64,000 bases of DNA from WRAU01 sp964277385 (GCA_964277385.1 OZ195520.1:310001-374000), one strand, 5' to 3'. Counted from the stretch's first letter, positions 18,786-27,637 are shown. Program-made: numbers and translations. Notes: a model not told the origin generated them from the letters alone.

Positions 18786-20267
18786 ATGAGCAACTTAATT
18801 GAAGGTAAAACAGGTAAATGGGAAGTAATAATTGGACTTGAGGTTCATGCGCAAATTATTTCTGAATCTAAACTTTTTTCGGGATCCTCAACCCTTTTTG
18901 GATCAGAACCTAATACAAATGTATCTTTTATAGATGCAGGCTTACCAGGAGTACTGCCAAGACTCAATAAACATTGTATAGATCAAGCTATTAAAACAGG
19001 ACTCGCACTAAATGGTGAAATTAATCTTGTATCTTACTTTGATAGAAAACATTATTTTTATCCAGATTTACCATTTGGTTACCAAATTACTCAATTTTAT
19101 AAACCTATCATGGAAAATGGTAAAATGTTAATAGAGTTGGAAGATGGAACTACAAAATCTATAGGAATAACTAGGCTTCATATAGAACAAGATGCTGGTA
19201 AGTTGCTTCATGAACATCATCCATCTAAAAGTTTTGTAGATTTAAACAGAGCAGGGGTTGGCTTAATGGAAATAGTCTCAGAACCAGATATTAGATCTAA
19301 ACTAGAAGCGGCTTCTTATGTTTCTAATCTTAGAGTTCTGCTAAGAAGTTTAGAAACTTGTGATGGAAACATGGAAGAAGGATCTATGAGGTGTGATATC
19401 AATATTTCTGTTAGGAAACCAGGTGAAGATTTTAGAACCAGAGTTGAAATTAAAAATGTTAATTCTCTAAGATTCTTACAACAAGCTATTGATTATGAAG
19501 TAGAACAGCAAATAGAAATTTGGGAAAAAGGTGATCAAGTTTTTCAAGAAACTAAATTATTTGATCCATCAAGTGGTAAAACATTCTCTTTAAGAAAAAA
19601 AGAAGATTCTGGAGATTACAGGTATTTTAGAGATCCAGATATTTTACCTCTAAAGTTAGATAAAAAATATGTTGATTTTATTAAAAATTCATTACCAGAG
19701 CTTCCTCAAGCTAAAAAAGAAAGATTTATTACTGTTCATGCTTTAACTCCTTATGAGGCAAATATTTTAACTATGGATGTTGCTAATTCTAAATTTTTTG
19801 AAGATGCTTTAATTAAAGAAGATAAATCTATTCGGAATCCAAAATTAGTTGCAAATTGGATAATAACAAACTTATTCGCTTTATTAAATAGTGAAGGCTT
19901 AAAAATAACAGATTCTAAAATATCTCCTTCTCAACTTGGACAAATGGTGGATTTAATAGAAGAAGATGTGATTTCTTCAAAAATTGCTAAAGAAGTTTTT
20001 GATTTAATGTGGAGAGATGAATCTTGTTATGATAAATCTCCATCTGAGATTGTTGAGAAAAAAGGACTAAAACAAATTACCGATATAAGTGCTATTTCAA
20101 CTATGATTGATAAACTATGTGATGCTAATCTTGATAAAATAGAACAAATTAAAGCTGGTAAAACAAATTTACTAGGTTGGTTTGTTGGGCAAATAATGAA
20201 AGAAACAGCAGGTAAAGCAAATCCAGAAGTTGTTAATTCGTTATTAAATAAAAAGATATCTCAGTAA
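18786..20267 (+). CDS. gatB: Glu-tRNA(Gln) amidotransferase subunit B
   Basis: Subunit that binds the misacylated tRNA and carries out phosphorylation and amidation. 493 residues. The start WEVIIGLEVHAQI, then FSGSSTLFG, GLPGVLP, the HYFYPDLPFGYQITQ motif at about 84-98 and RLHIEQDAGKL are the GatB signature; GLMEIVSEPDIRS and the YRYFRDPDILPL block follow. A helical YqeY-like tail domain (about 385-493) ends GWFVGQIMKETAGKANP. Follows gatA by 25 bases. Confidence 0.97.
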   Translation: MSNLIEGKTGKWEVIIGLEVHAQIISESKLFSGSSTLFGSEPNTNVSFIDAGLPGVLPRLNKHCIDQAIKTGLALNGEINLVSYFDRKHYFYPDLPFGYQITQFYKPIMENGKMLIELEDGTTKSIGITRLHIEQDAGKLLHEHHPSKSFVDLNRAGVGLMEIVSEPDIRSKLEAASYVSNLRVLLRSLETCDGNMEEGSMRCDINISVRKPGEDFRTRVEIKNVNSLRFLQQAIDYEVEQQIEIWEKGDQVFQETKLFDPSSGKTFSLRKKEDSGDYRYFRDPDILPLKLDKKYVDFIKNSLPELPQAKKERFITVHALTPYEANILTMDVANSKFFEDALIKEDKSIRNPKLVANWIITNLFALLNSEGLKITDSKISPSQLGQMVDLIEEDVISSKIAKEVFDLMWRDESCYDKSPSEIVEKKGLKQITDISAISTMIDKLCDANLDKIEQIKAGKTNLLGWFVGQIMKETAGKANPEVVNSLLNKKISQ

Positions 20268-20353
20268 ACTATTTGCATGGCTAATTACATAGCAATTTAG
20301 CTATCGGACAGAATCTACTTTTTGTATGTTTTTTGAAAAAATATATATATGTT

Positions 20354-20395
20354 GTCAACCTACTTGTAGAGTTATTTATAGTTATATTAGTTGAC
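20354..20395 (+). promoter_or_regulatory. Inverted hexamer pair upstream of the Nramp gene
   Basis: GTCAAC at 20354-20359 and GTTGAC at 20390-20395 form an inverted pair 30 bases apart, just upstream of the transporter ATG at 20425. TTGTCA (20353-20358) followed 16 bases later by TTTATA could be the promoter, which the second arm would then lie downstream of. A metal-responsive repressor site is one reading, but short arms and wide spacing make chance likely. Confidence 0.25.
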
Positions 20396-20424
20396 TCTAT
20401 TTGTACATCTTATTGGAGTAAAAG

Positions 20425-22293
20425 ATGAAAAAGAATAGATCTCTGTCAGAAGTAAATTCTTCTGTAGATACATCCAAGTATTCTAATGCTTTTCGGAAGT
20501 TTAGCCTATTTTTAGGACCTGCATATCTTATTAGCGTTGGTTATATGGACCCTGGAAATTGGGCTACTGATATTAGTGGTGGTAGTCAGTTCGGTTATAC
20601 TTTGCTTTGGGTTTTATTAATGTCAAATCTTATGGCATTATTGCTACAGGGTTTATCTGCAAGGCTTGGGATTGTGCAAAAAATGGATTTAGCTCAAGCC
20701 TCTAAAAATACTTATGCTAAAGTCCCTAATTTTATTCTTTATTTACTAGCTGAAATTGCCATTATTGCCTGTGATTTAGCAGAAGTTGTAGGAATGGCTA
20801 TTGGTTTAAACTTATTATTTGATTTACCTTTAATTTATGGTGTATTTGTAAGTGTTGTTACAACTTTTGCAGTGTTAGCATTAATGAATAAAGGTATTAG
20901 AAAAATGGAAGGTTTTATAATTGCTATTATTTTAGTGATTGGATTATCTTTTTTAATAAATATGTTTATTGTACAACCAGAAATAACTGAAATTGCAAAA
21001 GGTTTTAAACCCACTGTATTAACTGGGGATGCACTTTATATTGCTATTGCTATTATTGGTGCTACGGTTATGCCTCATAATCTTTATTTACATTCATCTC
21101 TTGTTCAAACAAGAAAGTTTAAATCTAATGAAAAAGGTATAAGAAAGGCTATTAAATATAACTTTATTGATACTTTAATAGCTCTAAATTTAGCATTTTT
21201 TGTAAATGCGTCTATTTTAATTTTAGCAGCAGCAGCTTTCCATACTGCTGGTCATTTTGAAGTAGCAGAAATAGAAGATGCTTATAAACTTTTAGATTCT
21301 CTTTTTGGATCCTTATCTCCTAATCTTTTTGCTTTAGCTTTAATTGCCGCTGGTTTAAGTTCTACTATAACAGGAACGTTAGCCGGACAAATTATCATGG
21401 AAGGTTACTTAAATCTTAAAATGAAGCCATGGGTTAGAAGATTACTTACAAGAGGGTTAGCTATTATTCCAGCAATTATAGGAATAATTTATTTCGGAGA
21501 GCATTCGTTATCTAAATTATTAATTTTAAGTCAAGTTGTTTTAAGTATTCAACTTGGATTTGCGGTTATTCCATTAATAAGATTATGTGGAAGCAAAAGC
21601 ATTATGAAAAAGTATGTTATTTCAAATATAACAAAAGCATTATCTTGGATTTGTGCTGCTTTTGTTATATTTTTGAATTTGCAATTAGTATATTCAGAAT
21701 TAATAGAATTTTTAGTAGATTACTCCATAATATGGTATGTTATGATATCAATAGTTATATTTTTATTGGTTATTTTATTGGTTTATTTAATTGTGGTTCC
21801 TTTACCAAAGGATTTTGCAAATGCACTACCTAAAAATGAAATTCCATTTAATAAAATAAAATATATTAAAGCAATAAATTATAATAAAATTGTTGTGGCT
21901 TTAGAATTTAATAATCAGGATGTTAATATATTGAAGTGTGCCCTTAATCAGGGAGGTAAAGAAGCAGAATATGTTTTAGTGCATGTTGTTGAGTCTGTAG
22001 CCACTAAATATCATGGTAAAGAGGTAGAAGATCAAGAATATTTAAGCGATATTCAAAATATTAATCATTATGTTTCCCATTTGAAAAATGAAGGATACAA
22101 GGTTTCTTCTAAAATTTCATATGGAATAATTTCAGAAAATGTAGCTAAAACTGTAAAAGATGAAAAAGCTGATTTATTGATTATGGGGAACCATGCTCAT
22201 AGTGGATTTGGAAGAATTATTTTTGGAAGTACTGCATCTAAAATTAAACATAAAGTGAATATTCCGATAATAATTGCTCCAAAAGTAGGTTAA
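20425..22293 (+). CDS. Nramp divalent-metal transporter fused to universal stress domain
   Basis: A 622-residue two-part protein. Residues about 28-465 are an Nramp/MntH-type proton-coupled Mn(II)/Fe(II) importer with 11 or so helices; the two metal-site motifs are VGYMDPGNWATDISGG (helix 1) and ATVMPHNLYLHSSLVQTR (helix 6). Residues about 475-622 form a UspA-type cytoplasmic domain beginning KIVVALEFNNQDVNILKCAL and ending LLIMGNHAHSGFGRIIFGS, with the G-x-x-G-x-x-x-x-G-S nucleotide-binding loop intact. The fusion suggests ATP or nucleotide sensing coupled to metal uptake. Single gene with a 157-base upstream region. Confidence 0.9.
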   Translation: MKKNRSLSEVNSSVDTSKYSNAFRKFSLFLGPAYLISVGYMDPGNWATDISGGSQFGYTLLWVLLMSNLMALLLQGLSARLGIVQKMDLAQASKNTYAKVPNFILYLLAEIAIIACDLAEVVGMAIGLNLLFDLPLIYGVFVSVVTTFAVLALMNKGIRKMEGFIIAIILVIGLSFLINMFIVQPEITEIAKGFKPTVLTGDALYIAIAIIGATVMPHNLYLHSSLVQTRKFKSNEKGIRKAIKYNFIDTLIALNLAFFVNASILILAAAAFHTAGHFEVAEIEDAYKLLDSLFGSLSPNLFALALIAAGLSSTITGTLAGQIIMEGYLNLKMKPWVRRLLTRGLAIIPAIIGIIYFGEHSLSKLLILSQVVLSIQLGFAVIPLIRLCGSKSIMKKYVISNITKALSWICAAFVIFLNLQLVYSELIEFLVDYSIIWYVMISIVIFLLVILLVYLIVVPLPKDFANALPKNEIPFNKIKYIKAINYNKIVVALEFNNQDVNILKCALNQGGKEAEYVLVHVVESVATKYHGKEVEDQEYLSDIQNINHYVSHLKNEGYKVSSKISYGIISENVAKTVKDEKADLLIMGNHAHSGFGRIIFGSTASKIKHKVNIPIIIAPKVG

Positions 22294-22461
22294 TTATATA
22301 TTAAAAAATTAACTTTGTTTTAAGCTAGAAATACCCAATAGAATTATTTTATAGCAGAGATTATTTTTATTGAAATTTTATAAGGATAGTTATTTTATTA
22401 TCTTAATCTTACACAAAATATGGTATTAATGATTTTTATGATTGATTTTATGAAAAAAAAG

Positions 22462-22490
22462 TTGAATAAATATCAAATTTCTCCTATAAT
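22462..22490 (+). promoter_or_regulatory. Promoter of tRNA-Ser
   Basis: TTGAAT at 22462-22467 and TATAAT at 22485-22490, 17 bases apart, with the -10 box about 50 bases before the tRNA start. This is the best-matching promoter I found in the window. Confidence 0.6.
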
Positions 22491-22542
22491 ACTATGGACT
22501 AGTTAGGACATATCTGATAGATGGGTATATTGTGGTTAGTAA

Positions 22543-22632
22543 GGATAGATGGCCGAGTGGCTGAAGGCGCTCCCCTGCTAAGGGAGTATTGGAGAAATCC
22601 AATCGAGGGTTCGAATCCCTCTCTGTCCGCCA
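22543..22632 (+). tRNA. tRNA-Ser (anticodon GCU)
   Basis: A 90-base gene including an encoded CCA at 22630-22632. The acceptor stem GGATAGA pairs with TCTGTCC (one G-U), the D arm carries TGGCCGAGTGGCTGAAGGC, the anticodon stem CTCCC/GGGAG encloses loop CTGCTAA with anticodon GCT, a long variable arm follows (TATTGGAGAAATCCAAT) as expected for serine, and the T arm has GGTTCGAATCC. It reads AGC and AGU codons. It stands alone, with an eroded gene-poor tract directly downstream. Confidence 0.97.
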
Positions 22633-22833
22633 GTGTTTAAAAAATTACAAAAGTTTTTTAGTTTTTTCAACTCTTCAAAAGAATCATATATCATTTGTAA
22701 TTTATTGATGATTTTTTAGTAAAAAAATACAATTTATTTTCCAAAAAAGAATCTTATAAGTGCAATATGGCAATTATTTTAGACAAAAAAGCCTAATTTT
22801 TCTTCTAAAAATCTTGTAATATTTATTTTTCTA

Positions 22834-22870
22834 AAATCAATTAATCTTTTTTAATCTGATTAATTGATTT
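22834..22870. repeat. Perfect 13-bp inverted repeat
   Basis: AAATCAATTAATC at 22834-22846 is followed after 11 bases by its exact complement at 22858-22870. It could be a transcription terminator about 200 bases beyond the tRNA gene or the remains of a mobile-element end. There is no U-run after the stem on the plus strand. Confidence 0.4.
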
Positions 22871-23049
22871 AAAACGTATTAGTACATGACTTTTTTAAAG
22901 TTTAGTTTTAAAAATAATAAAATAGATTATAAAATTTATTTTTATTACTTAGAAACAAACATTGTAAAGCAATTATATAAATTAGCTAAATATATTAATA
23001 ATTCAACTTCTACTATTTTAAATAAAATCTTGCTCTAATTTTTAAATAA

Positions 23050-23277
23050 ATAATAGAAGAAGAGAAAATTTATTATACTAACAAACAAGTAGCTTATAAT
23101 AGTAGATTACTTATGGAAACATATTAGGAATATTGCCTATTACATAAATATTGTTTGAGTGTAAATATTGTTATGGATATGGGAATAAATAATTCGAGTT
23201 ATTATATGTCTGTTTATGATAATTATTATTCAGTATCTGACTCAGAAGGTTATACATCATGGAAAATTCAATTTTAG
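23050..23277 (+). pseudogene. Unidentified decayed ORF
   Basis: A 75-codon frame with a single internal TAG (23125) reads with ordinary amino-acid composition, for example MDMGINNSSYYMSVYDNYY and SDSEGYTSWKIQF before its end. Such a long run is unusual in DNA this AT-rich, so it is probably the tail of a dead gene. I do not recognise the family. Confidence 0.3.
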
Positions 23278-23379
23278 AAATGCTATAAGAATAAGACAAA
23301 AATTATTAAAAAATAACTAATAAATTACTCAATTAAGAGTCCTCTTTTTATTGCTGTTTTGATATATTAAAAGAGCTTT

Positions 23380-23517
23380 CTATCTAAACTTCTTGTAGCT
23401 ATTTGTTAGTGATGTAACATAATTATCTTCTCTTAATTTATCAACACTTACAACTTGTACTTGATTTCTTTTTTCAACCCTAAAGCCATCTTTAAAAGAA
23501 AATATTGTGGTAATTAT
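23380..23517 (-). pseudogene. Unidentified gene fragment
   Basis: 45 codons open on the minus strand between two stops, with balanced coding-like composition: KDGFRVEKRNQVQVVSVDKL then LTNSYKKFR and a TAG. There is no start codon or ribosome-binding site. It looks like the 3' end of a lost gene; family not recognised. Confidence 0.25.
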
Positions 23518-24281
23518 TTAAAAAGGTAAGGATCTTTAAAAATATTAAATTAAAAATCTGGAAAAATTTTTAAAACAACATCTAGAGCTTTAATTATACA
23601 ATTAATAAATAAGATATTCATGATTTAAAAGAAAAATAGTAAACAAACTAAAAAACTATGAGAGAGCTAAAAGCAATATCATCTTTAGATCCTAATCGTG
23701 AGAAAAAATCAAAATTAAAAAGAATTCACATAGAAAATAATATAAAATAAAGAAAAATATACCAACATAAAGTTTGTAGATTTAAAAACTATAAAGAAAT
23801 AAATAAGTTTAATGAAATATTTGATATATTTCAAAATTGTTATTAAGATAGAACAAAATCATGACAGGTAAACTTTGAATTTTTTGTACAGTAGCAAAAA
23901 AGATATACTAAAACTAATTTTTTTTATTAATTTATTGTTATTAACTTATTTTAATTATTACAATTAAATTGTGTTATTATTTATCTAGAAGATTATTATC
24001 TTATTTTTATTCAATTATAAATAAAAGGTTAATTAGATATATATAAACAAAAATAGAGAAAACTTAAATAAACTTGGTTGTATTGTTTTAAAGAAAAAGA
24101 AGGAATAATTTTATTTCCAGAATACTCCATAAATATAATATAAGATCAACTAATAAAAAACCACATAGGTTTGACTTATGAAACAAAAATGTAATTATAA
24201 TTTATGTAAAAGTTAATAATATCCAAAGTGCAAAAATGTATATAAATAATTAAGCAATGTTTTATTTTCTAATTCTGCTAA

Positions 24282-24593
24282 ATATTAAGAAAAACTATTT
24301 TTAGTGAAAGAAGAAAAATAACATTACTTGAATATTATGTAAAAACCTATAATCATTTTATTTCAAATGAGTTTATATTTTATGAATTTGATGATGAAAG
24401 TAAAAATTTTATAAAGATATTTTTTAATGGATTAAATTTTTCTTAAAATTATATAAATTCTAATTTAGAACATATGAAATACTTATTTTTTTCAATAGAG
24501 AATCAATTAAAATATACGATATGTATAAAAATATTATTTACAAAAATAATTGCTATTAATCAAGTAACAAAATTCTTCACTTTAAAAATATGA
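24282..24593 (+). pseudogene. Unidentified decayed ORF
   Basis: A frame of 104 codons with one internal TAA at 24444. It reads LLEYYVKTYNHFISNEF, then FYEFDDESKNFIKIFFNG, and after the stop NLEHMKYLFFSIENQL, which looks like real Lys/Phe/Asn-rich coding sequence. A neighbouring frame just upstream contains CNYNLCKS and YPKCKNVYK, hinting at a lost cysteine motif. No family match. Confidence 0.3.
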
Positions 24594-24954
24594 TGTGTAA
24601 TTATTTTTTATTGAGTTTATTTTATATGTAACTTCCAAAATTTATTTGATAATTTTTATTAAGTAAAAGTTTTGGTTAATAATTATAAAGTATTTATATA
24701 AAAAATAAAAATATTCCACAATGATATATTATTTTTTTAATCGTCTAAATTTTAAATTACAACAATATTGGCTAGATATGATATAAAAATAGATTTATGC
24801 TTTGATATTAATTACAAGTAAGATTATTATTTTGTTGAAAATTAACTAAAAATACATTATCGTAGTTATTAAGCACTTTTTATTGATAAGCGCAAAGTTT
24901 AAAAAGAAAGAAAGTTAGTTCTTTCTATGTTCATTAGATTAGAAAATTATAAAT

Positions 24955-25677
24955 ATGAAAATAAATTCTAGAATTAAATATATGTTTGCGTGCTTTGTTT
25001 TTGTAATGTTTTTATCTTTAAATGCTTATTCTGCTGAAAGAACAAGTAATTCTTATGCTTACATTCAAATAAATCAGATGCATAATATTAATTCGGATAT
25101 TAGAGGAACTTCTTGGGTTCTTAATAGTGATACCCAACAGTTAGATAAAAATAGAAATAGGACTACTTTTTCTATTTTAACTCCTTCTTTTATGTCTAAT
25201 TTTACTGCAGGATATATGTTTAATGATAAGTACGGTGTAGAATTAGAATATGCTTCATACGATATGTTTACTTATAAATTAAATGGTGATAGAATCGGAA
25301 ATGGTTTTGCAAATATTGCTGTTATAAGGGTTGAATATGTTTTCTTTAATTTTAGACAGGATTTTTTTGAATATAAAGATATTAATATGTTTTATAAACT
25401 GGGGTTTGGTTTTGTTCAGCCTAATTATGCGTCAATGGGTAATGTTGGAGGCTCTAATTTAGAAATAGGATTGCAGGGAGATCTAGGTGCATACTATTCA
25501 TTTACGGATTTTATAGACTTTGAAGTTTTTTATAAAATTTTAGGTAATTATGCTAGATCAAGAGAAATGTATGCTTTTAGTTATAGACAAAAAACTAGAT
25601 TTATGGAAAGTAGTATTAATTGGTCTATAAGATTTAAATTTCATTCTTTTAATAAAAAATATGGTTCTTTGTATTGA
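24955..25677 (+). CDS. Outer-membrane beta-barrel protein
   Basis: 240 residues. A signal peptide (MKINSRIKYMFACFVFVMFL, cleavage likely after AYSA at about 27) is followed by amphipathic strands typical of an 8-stranded barrel of the opacity/OmpA-barrel kind: MSNFTAGYMFNDKYGVELEY, then VIRVEYVFFNF, MFYKLGFGFVQPN, LGAYYSFTDFIDFEVFYKI and the last strand SSINWSIRFKFHS. It does not end in a C-terminal aromatic of the barrel itself; a short tail follows. Exact role (adhesin, porin-like surface antigen) unknown. It is the only intact gene in the eroded tract, suggesting selection to keep it. Confidence 0.7.
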   Translation: MKINSRIKYMFACFVFVMFLSLNAYSAERTSNSYAYIQINQMHNINSDIRGTSWVLNSDTQQLDKNRNRTTFSILTPSFMSNFTAGYMFNDKYGVELEYASYDMFTYKLNGDRIGNGFANIAVIRVEYVFFNFRQDFFEYKDINMFYKLGFGFVQPNYASMGNVGGSNLEIGLQGDLGAYYSFTDFIDFEVFYKILGNYARSREMYAFSYRQKTRFMESSINWSIRFKFHSFNKKYGSLY

Positions 25678-26265
25678 TATTCAATAATTAAAATTCCATG
25701 TTTAAGATAATAAAGGCTGTATATTTTATATACCTTGATTTTTTAGTAATGGGTATTTATTAGTATCATTTTGTATATTGTTAACTTTATTTAATAGAAA
25801 TTCTTCAATTTTTTGAGTAAAGCATTTAAAAGATAATATAAAAAATACTAATAATAAAAAGGTTAATTACTATAGATTGAATCCATTCTAATTTTAAGCT
25901 ACTAGGTATTTAACTTACAAAATTATATACCAAATAAATCCAACCTCATAAAAACACAAACCCAGCCATAGAGTATAATTAATTAAAACAATAAATTAAT
26001 ATGATATGCAGAAATAAATCTACTTATTACTACATTCACTACATTATGCTATTTTTATAGAGACATATAGTTGAACCACATATAGTTAGAACCCACAGCA
26101 GATTTATTTTAACATTAATAAGCTAACAAAAAAAATACTTAGTCAACCAAACTAATCAATCATCAAGCAAGTTTTAGAGACTAAAATTTTATGAATAGTA
26201 TCTATAATTTAGAAAATAAATTAGATATAATTATTTCAATATAAAAAAGAAGACTGGAATATTAA
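25678..26265. other. Gene-free stretch
   Basis: About 590 bases between the outer-membrane protein gene and the transposase relic. No coding fragment is recognisable. ACATATAGTT occurs twice about 17 bases apart near 26075, a short direct repeat of unknown meaning. Confidence 0.45.
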
Positions 26266-26518
26266 ATGGCTGATTGTCCTCATTGTAATCATAATCAAAT
26301 TTATAAATATAGTAATAGCAAATTATTTCAATGTAAGAAATGTAGACAACAATTCATAATCAAAGTTGTAACTATATTTTAGAATTCTAAAATACCTTTA
26401 AGAAAATGGTTTATAGCAATGTATCTATTAACATTTGCTAATAATTAAAATAACAAATCAATTCGGTGTTACCCAAAATATAGATGGTTAGTACATAAAT
26501 TTATATAAGAAAGTCAGA
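26266..26518 (+). pseudogene. IS1595-family (ISXO2-like) transposase, 5' half, decayed
   Basis: From ATG 26266 the frame reads MADCPHCNHNQIYKYS and FQCKKCRQQF, the CPHC...CKKC zinc ribbon of ISXO2-type transposases, then VTIF, a stop, NSKIPLRKWFIAMYLLTFA, another stop, and after a frameshift QFGVTQN, all in the order expected (family: KVGTIFEDSKIPLRKWFLAIYL ... LGVTQKTAWF is the known pattern in parts). The text stops matching at about 26518, where phage portal sequence begins. The catalytic half is missing here; a matching 3' part occurs at 27284-27637. Confidence 0.8.
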
Positions 26519-26525
26519 TTGTTTA

Positions 26526-26895
26526 GATTTAGCAGAAACAATTAATAAGTTCCTTATAATACCTTTAATAGATTAGAATTTTGGTGAGCAAGAAGAGTAT
26601 CAACAGTTATTTTTTAACTTTGAGAAAGAAGAGGACAATTTGCAATTAGTAGGTATGGTTGCACATTGCACCTTTTGTAAAAGGTAAGATATCGGTGAGT
26701 AATTTACTTGAAAGATTAGGTTTAGAAGAACCAACAGGTGATTATGATTATTTAGATATCAGTTCCCCAATGCAGTTTGGAAGTAATGAATTTGCACATA
26801 ATAAAGCTAAAAATGTTGTATTAAATGCAGAGGATAGTATTGATAAGCAGGTAGATAGTGAGCTTGATAATAATAATTCAGTAATAGAGCCATGA
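26526..26895 (+). pseudogene. Mu-like phage portal protein (gp29/DUF935) 3' remnant
   Basis: Frame 1 from 26526 reads DLAETINKFLIIPLID, a stop, NFGEQEEYQQLFFNFEKEED and NLQLVGMVAH, then a frameshift near 26670 passes to IAPFVKGKISVSNLLERLGL and EEPTGDYDYL. This is the C-terminal half of the Mu gp29-type portal (pattern: LA..L...LI.PL...NFG, then P.F.F...E, then a G..I....I.E.LGIP.P block). The reading ends at TGA 26893-26895. The 5' part is absent, replaced by transposase sequence. Family call is from motif order by eye. Confidence 0.55.
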
Positions 26896-27053
26896 TAGAC
26901 GAGATAGAAAAACTCTTAAATGATAGCAAGAGTATAGAGGAGGCCCTAGAAAAACTAGAAAAAGCAAGTTTATATACAAGTAAGTTAGAGAAAAGTCTTT
27001 TTAAATCAATTATACATGAAAGAGAGAAACTTAAAGCAAAAAACAATGGTTGA
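26892..27053 (+). CDS. Small ORF, possible portal C-terminal domain
   Basis: 53 residues (MIDEIEKLLNDSKSIEEALE ... LKAKNNG), highly helical and charged. Its ATG overlaps the stop of the portal remnant (ATGA). The pattern resembles the helical tail of Mu gp29-type portal proteins (x-L-x-x-A-x-S-x-E-E-A-L-x-x-L), which would make it the detached end of the same gene or an adjacent small gene. Intact but probably no longer functional. Confidence 0.4.
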   Translation: MIDEIEKLLNDSKSIEEALEKLEKASLYTSKLEKSLFKSIIHEREKLKAKNNG

Positions 27054-27073
27054 TATATTGTACAATATATCAA
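27050..27073. promoter_or_regulatory. Perfect 24-bp palindrome, likely antitoxin operator
   Basis: The 24 bases are an exact palindrome (half-site TTGATATATTGT) centred on TGTACA, ending 24 bases before the antitoxin ATG. The E. coli yefM-yoeB operator is built from palindromes with the same TGTACA core, where YefM binds and autorepresses. Position, symmetry and core all fit an autoregulatory operator. Confidence 0.7.
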
Positions 27074-27097
27074 TAAATCATTACAAGGAGACTATTA

Positions 27098-27433
27098 ATG
27101 AAAGTATTAAATTATAGTAAGACAAGGGAAAATTTAGCAGCAGTTATAGATGATGTTGTAGATAATGATGAAACAGTTATAATTACAAAAAATGATAAAG
27201 GTGCGGTATTTATATCTTTAAGTGAGTATAACTCTTGGAAAGAAACAGAGTATTTAATGCAATCACCTAATAACGCTAAGCATTTTTCCCACTTAATCTG
27301 TCCCACTACAAAATTGATGAAACTTATATTATTTGGTAAAGAAGCTAATAAGTCACTAGATAAGAAAACTCAAAATGCACAAGGTAGAAGTTTAAAATCT
27401 AAAACTGCTATTTTAGGTATCGTTAATATATAA
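27098..27433 (+). pseudogene. Phd/YefM-type antitoxin fused to transposase remnant
   Basis: Residues 1-62 are a YefM/Phd antitoxin DNA-binding domain: MKVLNYSKTRENLAAVID, TVIITKNDKGAVFISLSEYN and TEYLMQSPNNAKH match the family in order (family ends ...L.SP.NA.RL..SI). From about 27284 the frame continues into transposase sequence (GKEANKSLDKKTQNAQGRS), so the toxin-binding C-terminal tail is lost and replaced by 49 foreign residues. No YoeB/RelE toxin gene follows. A good AAGGAG lies 7 bases before the ATG. The truncated product could still bind its operator, but neutralising a toxin is unlikely. Confidence 0.75.
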
Positions 27434-27637
27434 AATTAAAATACTAAAAAATCTATTATTGCATTTAAAATAGATAATGTTAAAGCATCAACTATTAAAA
27501 GTATAATTAAGGATCTTAACAAAGATGTAACAATTTATACAGATGAATTTAGAGTATATAACTCTATTAAAAAAGAATTTAATCATATTGATTTTAGCTT
27601 AATACAACCTAATATATTTTCTTATATATTAATATGA
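27284..27637 (+). pseudogene. IS1595-family transposase, 3' part, decayed
   Basis: The sequence encodes, with a frameshift, KIDETYI (family: VDETYIGGK), then GKEANKSLDKKTQNAQGRS and KSKTAILGIVNI, two stops, and IDNVKASTIKSIIKD, VTIYTDEFRVYN and KEFNHIDF. The acidic residues of the DDE/DDN site (DET, and D in YTDEF) are recognisable. It lies in the same orientation as the 5' half at 26266, but the two are separated by portal and antitoxin DNA. The C-terminal block with the third catalytic residue is lost. Confidence 0.8.

Larger units (their letters stand above)
22633..24954. other. Eroded, gene-poor tract after tRNA-Ser
   Basis: About 2.3 kb with no intact gene of clear identity. Both strands hold short quasi-open frames that look like coding remains (23050-23277 plus, 23380-23517 minus, 24282-24593 plus, listed separately) and one perfect hairpin at 22834-22870. 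I found no second copy of the tRNA 3' end that would mark an integration site. Confidence 0.6.

Noticed and set aside
20268..20424. Manganese riboswitch (yybP-ykoY) upstream of the Nramp gene
   Set aside because: The leader is short and AT-rich and lacks the conserved GC-containing loops of that riboswitch.
26807..27073. An 88-residue open frame on the minus strand
   Set aside because: It overlaps the portal remnant and small plus-strand ORF, and has no recognised family or start signal.
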